The position numbers and the translations under genes were made by a program. Positions 45,299 to 54,205 of a stretch of 64,000 bases of DNA are shown here, one piece after another. Location of the stretch: contig CAVPEB010000075.1 of assembly GCA_963702765.1 (NCBI GenBank), positions 1-64,000 on the forward strand. The letters run 5' to 3'. The notes beneath the pieces are model-generated. The model did no database searches, was not told where the DNA came from, and saw only the letters and a program-made list of their open reading frames with translations. The DNA is from DATMNR01 sp963702765. GTDB lineage: Bacteria > Chloroflexota > Ktedonobacteria > Ktedonobacterales > Ktedonobacteraceae. The stretch's first letter is position 1. Every line of letters begins with the position of its first letter.

Positions 45299-46312
45299 TC
45301 AAGGAAACGTCTTAAAAAGGTCGCTCAGATCTGTGGCATTCGCCGCGTCACCTAGAAGTGGAGTAACCCCAAAAATCTCCTCCAATGTGCGCAGCGTTGA
45401 GCTATGGGTATATTGAATTGTGTTCGAGTAGCCGCCACCTTTGGCATTATTGGAAAGCGCAATCATCCCTATAGGTCCATCCCCCCCTACGCCTTCATCC
45501 CATGTTATGAAGACTATGCCACCATTCATATATGCCTGTGAATTGAGAATGGTTGGGAGATTCTGTGATAACCAGGTATCGCCCTGCTTCACAGGATCAT
45601 TGAGAGGCGCACAGGAGTCGTGCATATCATCGCACAAGTTCGGAGTAATGAAGCTGTAGTTTGGCTCAGTATTTTGCTGTAAATCTGTAGCCAATTCAGT
45701 ATAGGGCCGTATATGAGAAATGCAGTTAGACGAATTCGGATCATTGGTATTCGTGACATCATCGAAGAAAACCATTGGATTGTGTTTGGGTGCGTATGAC
45801 CCGCTGCCAGTGAGCGGGCAATCAGTGCCACTGATGTCTTCTTGATATGATTTCCACGAGTAGCCAGCATTGCTCAGGAGTGTTACGAAGTGCTGTGTCG
45901 TGCTTTGATGATTGAAAACTGGATCAAGGTCATCGCTAATGCCAAAATTAGTGCCAGCCTCCAGCCATAAATAATTTGGTTCACTTGGATGATTTCCAGG
46001 CGGATTATAGTATTGTTCAGCATATGATGCTGTTGGAAGCAACGTATTGTTGATGTAAGGTGCCGATGGACTATTTTTGATATCCGACCAGTTATGATTC
46101 TCCATCACAATCAAAAAGACATGCTGATCGCCTACCGCTCTGATAGAGTACGACCTGGAAGAAGTAGTTGTACTATGAGGACTGACAGTCTTCTTCACTG
46201 CCACACTGTTCATAGCATTGATAGAGCGAAACACAACAGCGCTTACAACGACGAGAATTACCAGCTCAATTAGCAAGAAAAGCCATCTGGGAAGAGCTTT
46301 TGACATATTCAT
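45299..46312 (-). CDS. Membrane-anchored phosphoesterase (phospholipase C/acid phosphatase family)
   Basis: A 337-residue protein with one N-terminal helix (FLLIELVILVVVSAVVF), a Ser/Thr linker, then an extracytoplasmic domain. VFLIVMENHNWSDIK matches the metal-binding start of the phosphoesterase family (PF04185). PNYSFITPNLCDDMHD and VFITWDEGVGGDGPIG carry further conserved Asp/Glu residues of the alkaline-phosphatase-like fold. It likely cleaves phosphate esters outside the cell. Convergent with cysS and divergent from the acylase gene. Confidence 0.85.
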   Translation of the reverse strand: MNMSKALPRWLFLLIELVILVVVSAVVFRSINAMNSVAVKKTVSPHSTTTSSRSYSIRAVGDQHVFLIVMENHNWSDIKNSPSAPYINNTLLPTASYAEQYYNPPGNHPSEPNYLWLEAGTNFGISDDLDPVFNHQSTTQHFVTLLSNAGYSWKSYQEDISGTDCPLTGSGSYAPKHNPMVFFDDVTNTNDPNSSNCISHIRPYTELATDLQQNTEPNYSFITPNLCDDMHDSCAPLNDPVKQGDTWLSQNLPTILNSQAYMNGGIVFITWDEGVGGDGPIGMIALSNNAKGGGYSNTIQYTHSSTLRTLEEIFGVTPLLGDAANATDLSDLFKTFP

Positions 46313-46593
46313 CTCTCTCCTGGAAACGATTTAAACAGCATACATGAATACAATAACATTGTAATGTGAAAACCTGATGAAATGAGAAAAAGAGAAAACA
46401 GAAGCTATGTAATGCAAGCTAGATACTAGCCTTACATTACCAGCAGCTTTGTGTGATATACTACTGCTGACGATGAAATGAACGATTTGAATATCGAAAC
46501 TTTACGTAAAGACACATCACAAAGTCCCCAAACAACAAAATGTAGACCCCGATTTATCATATCAGGGGGCGAGCGAAGCGAGGAGAGTAAACA

Positions 46594-49062
46594 ATGGCGT
46601 CCTGGTGGCAAAAAACACTAGTTGGGGTAGCTGGGCTGGCTGGATTGGCTGGTGGAGCATACTTTATGCTCATGCGTCGTCCGCTCCCAAAGGTTAAAGG
46701 CGAATTATCCTTGCAAGGATTGCATGAACCGGTCGAAATTATCACGGATCGGTATGGAGTTCCCCATATCTACGCCCAGAATGAAGATGACCTGTTTTTT
46801 GCCCAGGGTTATGTGCATGCTTTTGAGCGCTTGTGGCAGATGGAACTTAACAGACGCATTTCATCAGGTCGCCTTTCAGAGATATTTGGCGAGCTAGCTC
46901 TTGAAACCGATAAGTTTGCTCGTCGGTTAGGTATGCATCGCGCAGCAGATGAAGCAACCAGGCAACTACCGGAACATAGCAAGCGTATACTTGATGCATA
47001 TGCACAAGGCGTAAATGCTTTCATCGAACGAAACCAAAACAAATTACCGCTTGAATTTACCATCTTGCGTTTCAAACCAGAACCCTGGCGAATTGAGGAT
47101 AGTATCCAATGGTCTAAAATGATGGGTTGGAACCTGGGCGGGAACTGGGAAACCGAAGTGATACGTGCTCGTATCGTTGCTAAACTAGGCACGGAACGAG
47201 CCGCAAAACTCGAAGCCGGCTATGATCCTAACCATCCACTGATCATCCCACCTGGAGTTGAATACCAGGGCATTAACCTGGGCATGCTGGAACAATATGA
47301 GCAACTGAAGCAACTAAGCGGATTTGGCATGCTAGGCGCTAGCAATAACTGGGTCGTTGATGGAACAATGACTACGACAGGTATGCCTATTCTCTGCAAT
47401 GATCCCCACCTGGGACAGGCTGCTCCATCTATCTGGTATGAATGCCACCTTGTAGCAGGCGATACCGACGTGATAGGGGTGAGCTTTCCCGGAACTCCTG
47501 GAATTGTCATTGGTCACAATCAATACATTGCCTGGGGAGTTACCAATGCCATCTCTGATATAGAAGATTTATTCATCGAAAAATTCAATCCAAACAATCC
47601 CTACCAATACGAATATATGGGTAAATGGGAGGATGCACGGGTCGAGCAGGAAGAGATCAAAGTAAGAGGATCAAAGGATCCTGTGATCGAAGAAGTGCGC
47701 ATTACACGCCATGGGCCAATCTTGACGAGTATGCCTCAACCTTCACAGAATGACAAAAACAGCAAGAATGGAAATGCAGTGAGTGAAGTCGTCGAATTAC
47801 CCCTGGCGCTCCGCTGGACAGGCCTGGAAAAACACTCTATCATCTCCGCGGTACAGAAATTAAATCTTGCTACAAACTGGGAAGAGTTCCGTGATGCTCT
47901 TCGTGATTGGGATCAACCACCACAGAACGTGGTCTATGCTGATATTCAGGGCAATATCGGCTATGTTATGGCTGGAGCAATTCCTGTACGCGCTCAGGGG
48001 CATGCGCTGCTTCCTTCTCCAGGTTGGACAGGCGAATATGAGTGGACAGGCTACATTCCATTCGATGAGTTGCCACAGACATTCAATCCAGAGCAACATT
48101 ATATCGTTACTGCGAACAATCGTGTCGTTGACGATGCGTATCCTTACTACATAACACACGAATGGTTAAACGGCTACCGCGCTCAGCGTATACGTGATTT
48201 ATTGACAAGCAAAGGGAAGCTGGCGCTTTCAACTATGGCAACTATTCAATCTGATCAATATTCACTGCCTGCAGCCGAAATAGTACCGCATATCCTGAAA
48301 CTCAAAGGCGAAACTGAGCTTGAAAGAGCATCTCTCGCAGTATTGCGAAATTGGAACTACATTCTCGCGCCTGACAGCACTGGGGCAGCGATCTATAGCC
48401 TGGTTCTGTACAAATTGGAACGCATCGTTTTCAATGCTATGCTCGGCGACGAGGAAACGCTGATGCATAGTTATTTAGGAGTTGGCACAACCATACTGGC
48501 CCTACAGAACGGCTATGCTAGTCGCAGTAAACCCTTATTGATCCGTTTGTTGCATGAGCACGACGATCGCTGGTTTGACAATTCCATCATTTCGAACGGG
48601 CCTCGTTCATGGGACGATGCAATGACCAGTGCATTTACTGCTGCAATTGAAGATCTACGAGAGAAATTTGGAAGTGATATTTCAAAATGGAAGTATGGCA
48701 AGATTCATAAAATGACATACAGTCATCCATTAGGCACGATTAAACCGCTCGATAAAATTTTCAATCGTGGTCCCTATTCTGTAGGTGGTGATATCGATAC
48801 CGTCAACATGGGTGCTTCGCTGCCAAATCAACCAGAAACTGTAGTAACAGTGCCCTCTTACCGCCAGATTCTCAACCTGGCGGATCTGAAGGCATCGCTC
48901 TCCGGGCATGCACCCGGGCAATCAGGCCATCCAGCGAGCAAGCATTACGCAGATTTTATCAAACCCTGGCTAAACGTAGAGCATCACCCGCAGCTCTTTG
49001 AGCGTGGTGTAATCGAAGAAAACGCTGAGGGAATATTGCAAATGATTCCTGTTATAGACTGA
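46594..49062 (+). CDS. Penicillin acylase family N-terminal nucleophile hydrolase
   Basis: An 822-residue precursor expected to be self-cleaved into alpha and beta chains. One N-terminal helix (VGVAGLAGLAGGAYFMLM) anchors or exports it. The alpha chain has VEIITDRYGVPHIYAQNEDDL-type sequence and QGYVHAFERLWQMEL. The nucleophile Ser250 is in GASNNWVVDG, the family's cleavage/active site. VTANNRVVDD and the oxyanion-type GNIGYVMAG follow. Such enzymes split amides, including penicillins or acyl-homoserine lactones; the substrate cannot be decided. RBS AGGAG before ATG 46594. Confidence 0.92.
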   Translation: MASWWQKTLVGVAGLAGLAGGAYFMLMRRPLPKVKGELSLQGLHEPVEIITDRYGVPHIYAQNEDDLFFAQGYVHAFERLWQMELNRRISSGRLSEIFGELALETDKFARRLGMHRAADEATRQLPEHSKRILDAYAQGVNAFIERNQNKLPLEFTILRFKPEPWRIEDSIQWSKMMGWNLGGNWETEVIRARIVAKLGTERAAKLEAGYDPNHPLIIPPGVEYQGINLGMLEQYEQLKQLSGFGMLGASNNWVVDGTMTTTGMPILCNDPHLGQAAPSIWYECHLVAGDTDVIGVSFPGTPGIVIGHNQYIAWGVTNAISDIEDLFIEKFNPNNPYQYEYMGKWEDARVEQEEIKVRGSKDPVIEEVRITRHGPILTSMPQPSQNDKNSKNGNAVSEVVELPLALRWTGLEKHSIISAVQKLNLATNWEEFRDALRDWDQPPQNVVYADIQGNIGYVMAGAIPVRAQGHALLPSPGWTGEYEWTGYIPFDELPQTFNPEQHYIVTANNRVVDDAYPYYITHEWLNGYRAQRIRDLLTSKGKLALSTMATIQSDQYSLPAAEIVPHILKLKGETELERASLAVLRNWNYILAPDSTGAAIYSLVLYKLERIVFNAMLGDEETLMHSYLGVGTTILALQNGYASRSKPLLIRLLHEHDDRWFDNSIISNGPRSWDDAMTSAFTAAIEDLREKFGSDISKWKYGKIHKMTYSHPLGTIKPLDKIFNRGPYSVGGDIDTVNMGASLPNQPETVVTVPSYRQILNLADLKASLSGHAPGQSGHPASKHYADFIKPWLNVEHHPQLFERGVIEENAEGILQMIPVID

Positions 49063-49072
49063 ACTATCGAAG

Positions 49073-49891
49073 CTATACTTTAGGAGTCTTTTCAGGTTTC
49101 ATATATGCAACAACTTCTTCTGCTTGCCTGACTTGTTTTAAGCCAGGCTTGCTCTGCCTATTCATTTTCTCACGTTGCTTCTCTTCATAATGCCACTTGA
49201 AAGCATATACGAATAGTTCTCGGAAAGCCCTCACTATAACTGAGAGTTTTGCGCCTGTAGCCCTGCCACCATGTCGTGGTAGATGGCGAACACCAACCTG
49301 CGTGTACGTATTACCTGCTCTGATAAACTTATGCAGTATCTCAGTATTAATCATAGCTCCGCGAGTTTCAAGCTGATACTCGCGGAAAAAACTGCTTGGA
49401 TAGAGTTTGAAAGCACAATCAACATCGCGTACATGAACATCGAAGACCAGCCCAACTAATTTTTTCCATCCCCAGGCATTGACTTTACGCATCCAAGTAT
49501 CTTGACGGTCAATTCGATACCCCAGGACCGCATCGTATTCTTCCATCAAGGGCAAGAATCGGCCAAGGTCATGAATATCAAATTGCCCATCGGAATCCAT
49601 GAAAAACGTCAGGTCCTTCGAGGCCGCTTCAAAGCCGCTAACCAGGGCCGCACCATATCCCTGGTTCACAGGATGGTGAATGACCTTTACATATGGATGG
49701 GTTGTGCTAATAGTATCCAGGATTGTGCCAGTATCATCCTGACTTCCATCATCAACGACAATGATTTCAAAGTCTAGCATCCATGCAGATAAAGTTTCGA
49801 TGACTTCATGCACAGTAGTAGCAATTGCCTCCTCTTCGTTATGAGCAGGCAAAACCACCGATAGGCTACTCGTATTGGGGATATCTTTCAA
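49073..49891 (-). CDS. Glycosyltransferase family 2
   Basis: A 272-residue GT-A fold enzyme of the dolichol-phosphate-mannose-synthase-like type. LSVVLPAHNEEEAIATTV, IIVVDDGSQDDTG and the DxD-like MDSDGQFD are the nucleotide-sugar and metal-binding motifs. VRDVDCAFKLYPS fits the acceptor loop. No C-terminal transmembrane helix, so a soluble or peripheral enzyme. Probable TTG start at 49891 with AGGA upstream. Convergent with the acylase gene, only 10 bp apart. Confidence 0.9.
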   Translation of the reverse strand: MKDIPNTSSLSVVLPAHNEEEAIATTVHEVIETLSAWMLDFEIIVVDDGSQDDTGTILDTISTTHPYVKVIHHPVNQGYGAALVSGFEAASKDLTFFMDSDGQFDIHDLGRFLPLMEEYDAVLGYRIDRQDTWMRKVNAWGWKKLVGLVFDVHVRDVDCAFKLYPSSFFREYQLETRGAMINTEILHKFIRAGNTYTQVGVRHLPRHGGRATGAKLSVIVRAFRELFVYAFKWHYEEKQREKMNRQSKPGLKQVRQAEEVVAYMKPEKTPKV

Positions 49892-50092
49892 CGCTGAAAT
49901 TTCCTAACTACGTACTCAGCCAGGAGCAGCTACCTGGAGAGCGCATAAGATTCTTCAGTTTATCAATTTAGAAATTGGCTCTTTGCTTCTCACGGTATAA
50001 AACGTAGAATAATGAGTACGTATCACATTTCTTTGATATGCATTATACATCAGCAAGAAGGCTTTTGCGATGGTAACCGTACTTTTCAATAC
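49892..50092 (+). other. Intergenic stretch before the XRE promoter
   Basis: About 200 bp between the divergent GT2 and XRE genes without an ORF, repeat or hairpin that I can see. Confidence 0.5.
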
Positions 50093-50121
50093 TTGACAAA
50101 CGGATAGCAAAAAGTTATATT
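50093..50121 (+). promoter_or_regulatory. Strong sigma70-type promoter for the XRE gene
   Basis: Consensus -35 TTGACA (50093-50098), exactly 17 bp, then TATATT (50116-50121), about 30 bp before the ATG at 50152. Confidence 0.75.
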
Positions 50122-50151
50122 GATTATAGCAGATAGTTATGCGAGGTAGGA

Positions 50152-50631
50152 ATGAATCTCTCTGAAAAAATAAAACATCTACGTGAAGTCGAGGGTGAAT
50201 TGCGTGGACTTAACAGACCAATGACACAAACGGAAGTTGTTAAGGCCATGCAGGAGGAATTGAATGAGAGCATTACCCAGGCATATTTATCGCAGTTGGA
50301 AAATGGTAAAAGAGTCCATCTGACCGCTTCGAGCCGCGATCTACTCTCACGTTTTTTTAAGGTGCAACCTGGCTATCTTGTAAGTGACTTACCCGGCTAT
50401 AGTACCGATCTGCTTACCGAGATGGACTATGATACTGATCGTTTGGGAACGTGGTTGCTTGCAAGCGCTGAAGAATGGCGATATGAACCGCTTATCCAAA
50501 GGTTTTTCACAGGTCTTGCAAATGTTGAGGATCCCCGTCACTATATTGCGCTTTTTCATGAATTGCTAGATTTGCCTGTAGATAAACTTGAAAATATTGT
50601 CCAAATGATCAAAGCTGTTGAAAATGTATGA
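50152..50631 (+). CDS. XRE-family DNA-binding transcriptional regulator
   Basis: A 159-residue protein with an N-terminal lambda-repressor-like helix-turn-helix (MTQTEVVKAMQ ... SITQAYLSQLENGKR, about residues 24-55). A C-terminal helical region of about 90 residues without a recognised domain follows. A GAGGTAGG site precedes ATG 50152. It is followed about 98 bp later by the NfeD-flotillin genes, so it may regulate them, but no operator was identified. Confidence 0.85.
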   Translation: MNLSEKIKHLREVEGELRGLNRPMTQTEVVKAMQEELNESITQAYLSQLENGKRVHLTASSRDLLSRFFKVQPGYLVSDLPGYSTDLLTEMDYDTDRLGTWLLASAEEWRYEPLIQRFFTGLANVEDPRHYIALFHELLDLPVDKLENIVQMIKAVENV

Positions 50632-50728
50632 GTTTGTAAATGTATGAATGCCTTGCGTATATAGTAGTGGAACCTTTCTTTTCGTTCACGTGACAAATGT
50701 TTCTACAGTCAAAGGAGGAACAGAGCTC

Positions 50729-51520
50729 ATGATAGCAACTGATCCACTTTCTCTCTTATTCATCGCCTGCTTTCTAACTGGATTGGTGTTCTTCATTGTA
50801 ACAGCCCTTTTGGGGAACCTGGGCCATGGCATGGCTCATAACGTTTCCCATCATAGTGGTGTTATGCATACGACTGGCACGCATGCCGCCAGTAATGGAT
50901 CTGCTCATACTGCGGGTCAAACAGCAGGTTCACATGCTACTTCCCATACCCATTCGAGCACACAAGATCAGCACCAGAATACCCTTACATTTATCAATCC
51001 GACTTCCGTTATGCTTTTCTTACTTGGATTTGGCTTTTTCGGCTACTTCTTTCACACTACGATACATGCTGTGGCTGCACTGACGCTGCTCCTGGCAGGT
51101 ATTGGCGGAATCGCAGTTGCTGGGCTGCTACTAATCTTGCTCAGCCGCCTTTTCAGTGGCAGCGAGGAATCGTCGGTGCAAGATGTTTCTGATCGCACTG
51201 GCCTACTGGGAAAAGTCAGTATTACTATTCAGGAGAATAACATAGGTGAAATCATCTATGTATCGCCTGGAGGAATGCGAAAAAGCATACCAGCACGAAG
51301 CATAGACGGACGCCGTCTTGAGCGCGATCAAGAGGTCGTTGTCGTCAATTACCAGCATGGTATCGCTGAAGTCGATACCTGGGATCATTTCATTCACGAG
51401 GATGGAACACCAACTGAAGCATCATATTCCGATGAGCTTGATAAATTGCGTACATTGCTCAATTCGTCAAACACAGAAGACTCACAATTAGTCATGAGAA
51501 AAGATTTGCAAAAGGAGTAA
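50729..51520 (+). CDS. NfeD/YqiJ-like membrane protein with His-rich loop
   Basis: A 263-residue protein whose ATG at 50729 follows AAAGGAGG. TM1 is LLFIACFLTGLVFFIVTALL. A roughly 60-residue His/Ser/Thr-rich segment (HNVSHHSGVMHTTGTH and following) lies before TM2-TM3 (VMLFLLGFGFFGYFF; AALTLLLAGIGGIAVAGLLLILL). The C-terminal OB-like domain (GLLGKVSITIQENNIGEIIY, EVVVVNYQHGIAEVDTW) is the NfeD fold that partners flotillins. The His-rich part could bind metal. It is 5 bp before the flotillin gene. Confidence 0.8.
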   Translation: MIATDPLSLLFIACFLTGLVFFIVTALLGNLGHGMAHNVSHHSGVMHTTGTHAASNGSAHTAGQTAGSHATSHTHSSTQDQHQNTLTFINPTSVMLFLLGFGFFGYFFHTTIHAVAALTLLLAGIGGIAVAGLLLILLSRLFSGSEESSVQDVSDRTGLLGKVSITIQENNIGEIIYVSPGGMRKSIPARSIDGRRLERDQEVVVVNYQHGIAEVDTWDHFIHEDGTPTEASYSDELDKLRTLLNSSNTEDSQLVMRKDLQKE

Positions 51521-51525
51521 CGTGC

Positions 51526-53091
51526 ATGGATCCTCTTATTCTTCTAATTATAGGCGTCGTCATTGGAGTTGTAGTTCTTTTCATTCTTATCCAAGCCTGG
51601 GGGCGACTGTTACGTAAGGTTGGGCCTAACCAGGCATTGATTGTCTACGGGGCTGTACAAGGGGGCACCAAAGTCATTACAGGCGGTTCGCAATTCGTTA
51701 TTCCGCTGTATCAACGCGCTCAAGAATTCTCGCTAGAGCTGATGTCCTTCGACGTTGCGCCCGCACAGGATCTCTACACCTCACAGGGTGTTGCCGTCAA
51801 TGTCGAAGCTGTTACGCAGATCAAAGTCCGTTCAGATGAAGAGAGCGTAAAAACCGCTGCAGAACAGTTCCTTAGTAAAACCCAGCAGGATCGCGAAAAT
51901 CTGATCCGCCTCGTAATGGAAGGACACCTGCGTGGTATCGTTGGTCAGCTTACAGTTGAAGAATTGGTAAAAGATCCGGAAAACGTCGGCGCGAAGATGC
52001 TCAAGACCGTCACTCCGGATATGGATAAGATGGGATTGGAAGTTATCTCCTTCACGATTAAGGATGTGCGCGATAAGAACGAATACATCACAAATATGGG
52101 TCGACCGCAGATAGCTCAAATCAAGAAACAGGCTGACATCGCTGCGGCTCTGGCACAAAGGGATACACAAATCCAACAAGCCAACGCCTCCCGTGAAGCA
52201 GCCGTCTCCAAATCTGCCGCTGATCAAGAGCGTGTCAAGGCTGAAACAGAATCGCTTGCACTGCAAGCAGAATCGCAACGTAACCTGGCTCTGAAAAAGG
52301 CCGCCTTTGATGCCGAAGTGAAAAAACAGCAAGCCACGGCTGATAAGACCTACGACATCCAGGCAAATTTGATGCAGCAACAAGTTGTCACCGAATCCGT
52401 CAAAGTGACCGAGGTGGAGAAAAACGCGCAAATCAAAGTACAACAGGCTGAAATTCAGCGCCGCGAACTAGAACTGCAGGCGACGATCCAGAAAGCGGCT
52501 GAGGCTGAACGTCGACGTATTGAGACGGCTGCTGAGGCTGAACGCCAGCGTCTTATTCTCGAAGCCCAAGGTCAAGCAGATGCTGCCAAGGCTCGTGGTG
52601 TAGGTGATGCCGAGGCAAACCGCGCACGCGGTCTGGCTGAAGCTGAAATAATCCGTGCTAAAGGTCTGGCCGAAGCCGAGGTGATACGCGCCAAAGGTGA
52701 AGCAGAAGCTGACGCTATGAAGGTCAAAGCTGCGGCATTCCATGAATACAATCAGGCGGCAGTTCTGGATAAATTACTCACAGGCATGCCTGAAATGGTT
52801 CGCGCCATAGCAGAGCCGCTGAGCAAGGTAGACAAAGTAACCATCGTCTCCACCGGGAACAGCAACAGCAAAGACGGGCTAGGCGCCAGTCGACTCACTG
52901 GTGATATTGTGAACATGGTGGCGCAGGTCCCAGCTCTCTTCGAGCTACTAAGCGGGACACGCATCGGCGATTTGATGAATAGGGTTCCTGCTCTGGCTAA
53001 TCAGGATCAACAACCTGTTGGAATGAACAATGGCAACTCCAATGGCATTAGTTCTACTGACACCGTTGATGCCACATCTAGCGAAAAGTAA
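51526..53091 (+). CDS. Flotillin-like SPFH/band 7 protein
   Basis: A 521-residue flotillin. An N-terminal membrane helix (LILLIIGVVIGVVVLFILIQAW) is followed by an SPFH domain (VGPNQALIVYGAVQGGTKVI, AVNVEAVTQIKV). A long Ala/Glu/Arg-rich coiled coil (about 200-410) includes repeated ARGLAEAEIIRAKGLAEAE segments, and a Gly/Asn-rich end follows. Such proteins organise membrane microdomains. It is in an operon with an NfeD partner and about 100 bp before pspA. Confidence 0.93.
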   Translation: MDPLILLIIGVVIGVVVLFILIQAWGRLLRKVGPNQALIVYGAVQGGTKVITGGSQFVIPLYQRAQEFSLELMSFDVAPAQDLYTSQGVAVNVEAVTQIKVRSDEESVKTAAEQFLSKTQQDRENLIRLVMEGHLRGIVGQLTVEELVKDPENVGAKMLKTVTPDMDKMGLEVISFTIKDVRDKNEYITNMGRPQIAQIKKQADIAAALAQRDTQIQQANASREAAVSKSAADQERVKAETESLALQAESQRNLALKKAAFDAEVKKQQATADKTYDIQANLMQQQVVTESVKVTEVEKNAQIKVQQAEIQRRELELQATIQKAAEAERRRIETAAEAERQRLILEAQGQADAAKARGVGDAEANRARGLAEAEIIRAKGLAEAEVIRAKGEAEADAMKVKAAAFHEYNQAAVLDKLLTGMPEMVRAIAEPLSKVDKVTIVSTGNSNSKDGLGASRLTGDIVNMVAQVPALFELLSGTRIGDLMNRVPALANQDQQPVGMNNGNSNGISSTDTVDATSSEK

Positions 53092-53120
53092 GACCCATGC
53101 CCTTACAAGGATCTTACAAA

Positions 53121-53159
53121 AATATGTATTGTGACGATTGTTTCGTCACAATACATATT
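53121..53159. promoter_or_regulatory. Perfect 17-bp inverted repeat between flotillin and pspA
   Basis: Arms 53121-53137 (AATATGTATTGTGACGA) and 53143-53159 are exact reverse complements around a 5-nt loop TTGTT. It may be a terminator for the flotillin transcript, though no T-tract follows, or an operator upstream of pspA (ATG 53195). Confidence 0.55.
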
Positions 53160-53194
53160 AAGCTTAGGAGTATTGTATTATTGGGGGAATGTAG

Positions 53195-54040
53195 ATGAAT
53201 TTGTTGGAGCGTGTGCTTACCCTTTTACGGATTAATCTTAATTCAATGATTGAGAAGTCAGATGATCCCGAGAAGGTGATGAAGCAACTTCAGATTGATA
53301 TGCGAAATCAATTGATGCAAGTGAAAACGCAAGTTGCTACAGCGATTTCAGAAAGCCGTAAGCTACACAGTCGTGCTAAAGAGAAGAAGGCTGAGGCAGA
53401 AGTCTGGCACAGCAAGGCGGAGCACGCCATCCAGCAAAACAATGATGCAGCGGCACGCAGCGCCCTGAGTCGCTATAACGAGATCATCAAGCAAGCCCAG
53501 CGTTACCAGCAACAACAACGGGAACAGGAGCAATTAGTTGCAACAATGAAAGGGGTGCTACAACAACTCGAGGCGAAGATTTCCGAAGTTGAGACCACTA
53601 TTGAATTGCTCGCCACTCGCAAACGTAATGCTTTGCTTCAACAAAGAGTCTTTGACGCACTAAAAAAATCAGATGAAATGAAAGATTCAGGACGAGCTGA
53701 ACGGGTTTATGATATTGTGATGGAATCGGAGGCTCGAGCACATGCAATGGCCGACATACATCAACGCGATCTGGATGTTCAGCTTGAACAACTATCTCAG
53801 GAGCAGCTACTGGAACAGCAATTGAATGCCCTTAAGGCAGAGAAACTTCCTGAGATGGAAACTCCACTACTGGCTGAAGCAAATCCCCTTCGATCGCCTC
53901 TGATACCACCCCAGCCACAAAATAACGCCCCAGTAATCATGCGTACGGAGACGAATTCAGAAGAAAAGGCTTCCTCAGATGCGCAATCAGGTACAAAAGA
54001 ACTGGATATTGCTCAGTTAAAAAAGCTAATGGAACAGTAA
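53195..54040 (+). CDS. PspA/IM30 family protein
   Basis: A 281-residue mostly helical protein. MNLLERVLTLLRINLNSMIEKSDDPEKVMKQLQIDM is the PspA/VIPP1 N-terminal amphipathic helix and start of the ESCRT-III-like coiled coil. The helical body continues to about residue 200, and a Pro-rich tail and short final helix (KELDIAQLKKLM) follow. Membrane remodelling and envelope stress protection is the family role. It follows the flotillin gene across a palindrome, so may be read separately. Confidence 0.92.
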   Translation: MNLLERVLTLLRINLNSMIEKSDDPEKVMKQLQIDMRNQLMQVKTQVATAISESRKLHSRAKEKKAEAEVWHSKAEHAIQQNNDAAARSALSRYNEIIKQAQRYQQQQREQEQLVATMKGVLQQLEAKISEVETTIELLATRKRNALLQQRVFDALKKSDEMKDSGRAERVYDIVMESEARAHAMADIHQRDLDVQLEQLSQEQLLEQQLNALKAEKLPEMETPLLAEANPLRSPLIPPQPQNNAPVIMRTETNSEEKASSDAQSGTKELDIAQLKKLMEQ

Positions 54041-54205
54041 CACAAAGAGAATAATAATTGCCAGACCAATAAAGATGCCGACAATGAAAGAAAATCGGTT
54101 GTTTCTCTTTTCCTCTTCAGTGCGGCTTTGTTTTGGCTCGCTCATATTTTGCTTCTAGTGCCAGAAATTTGGCAATATACTCTACTCGGAAACGCCCGCG
54201 ATATG

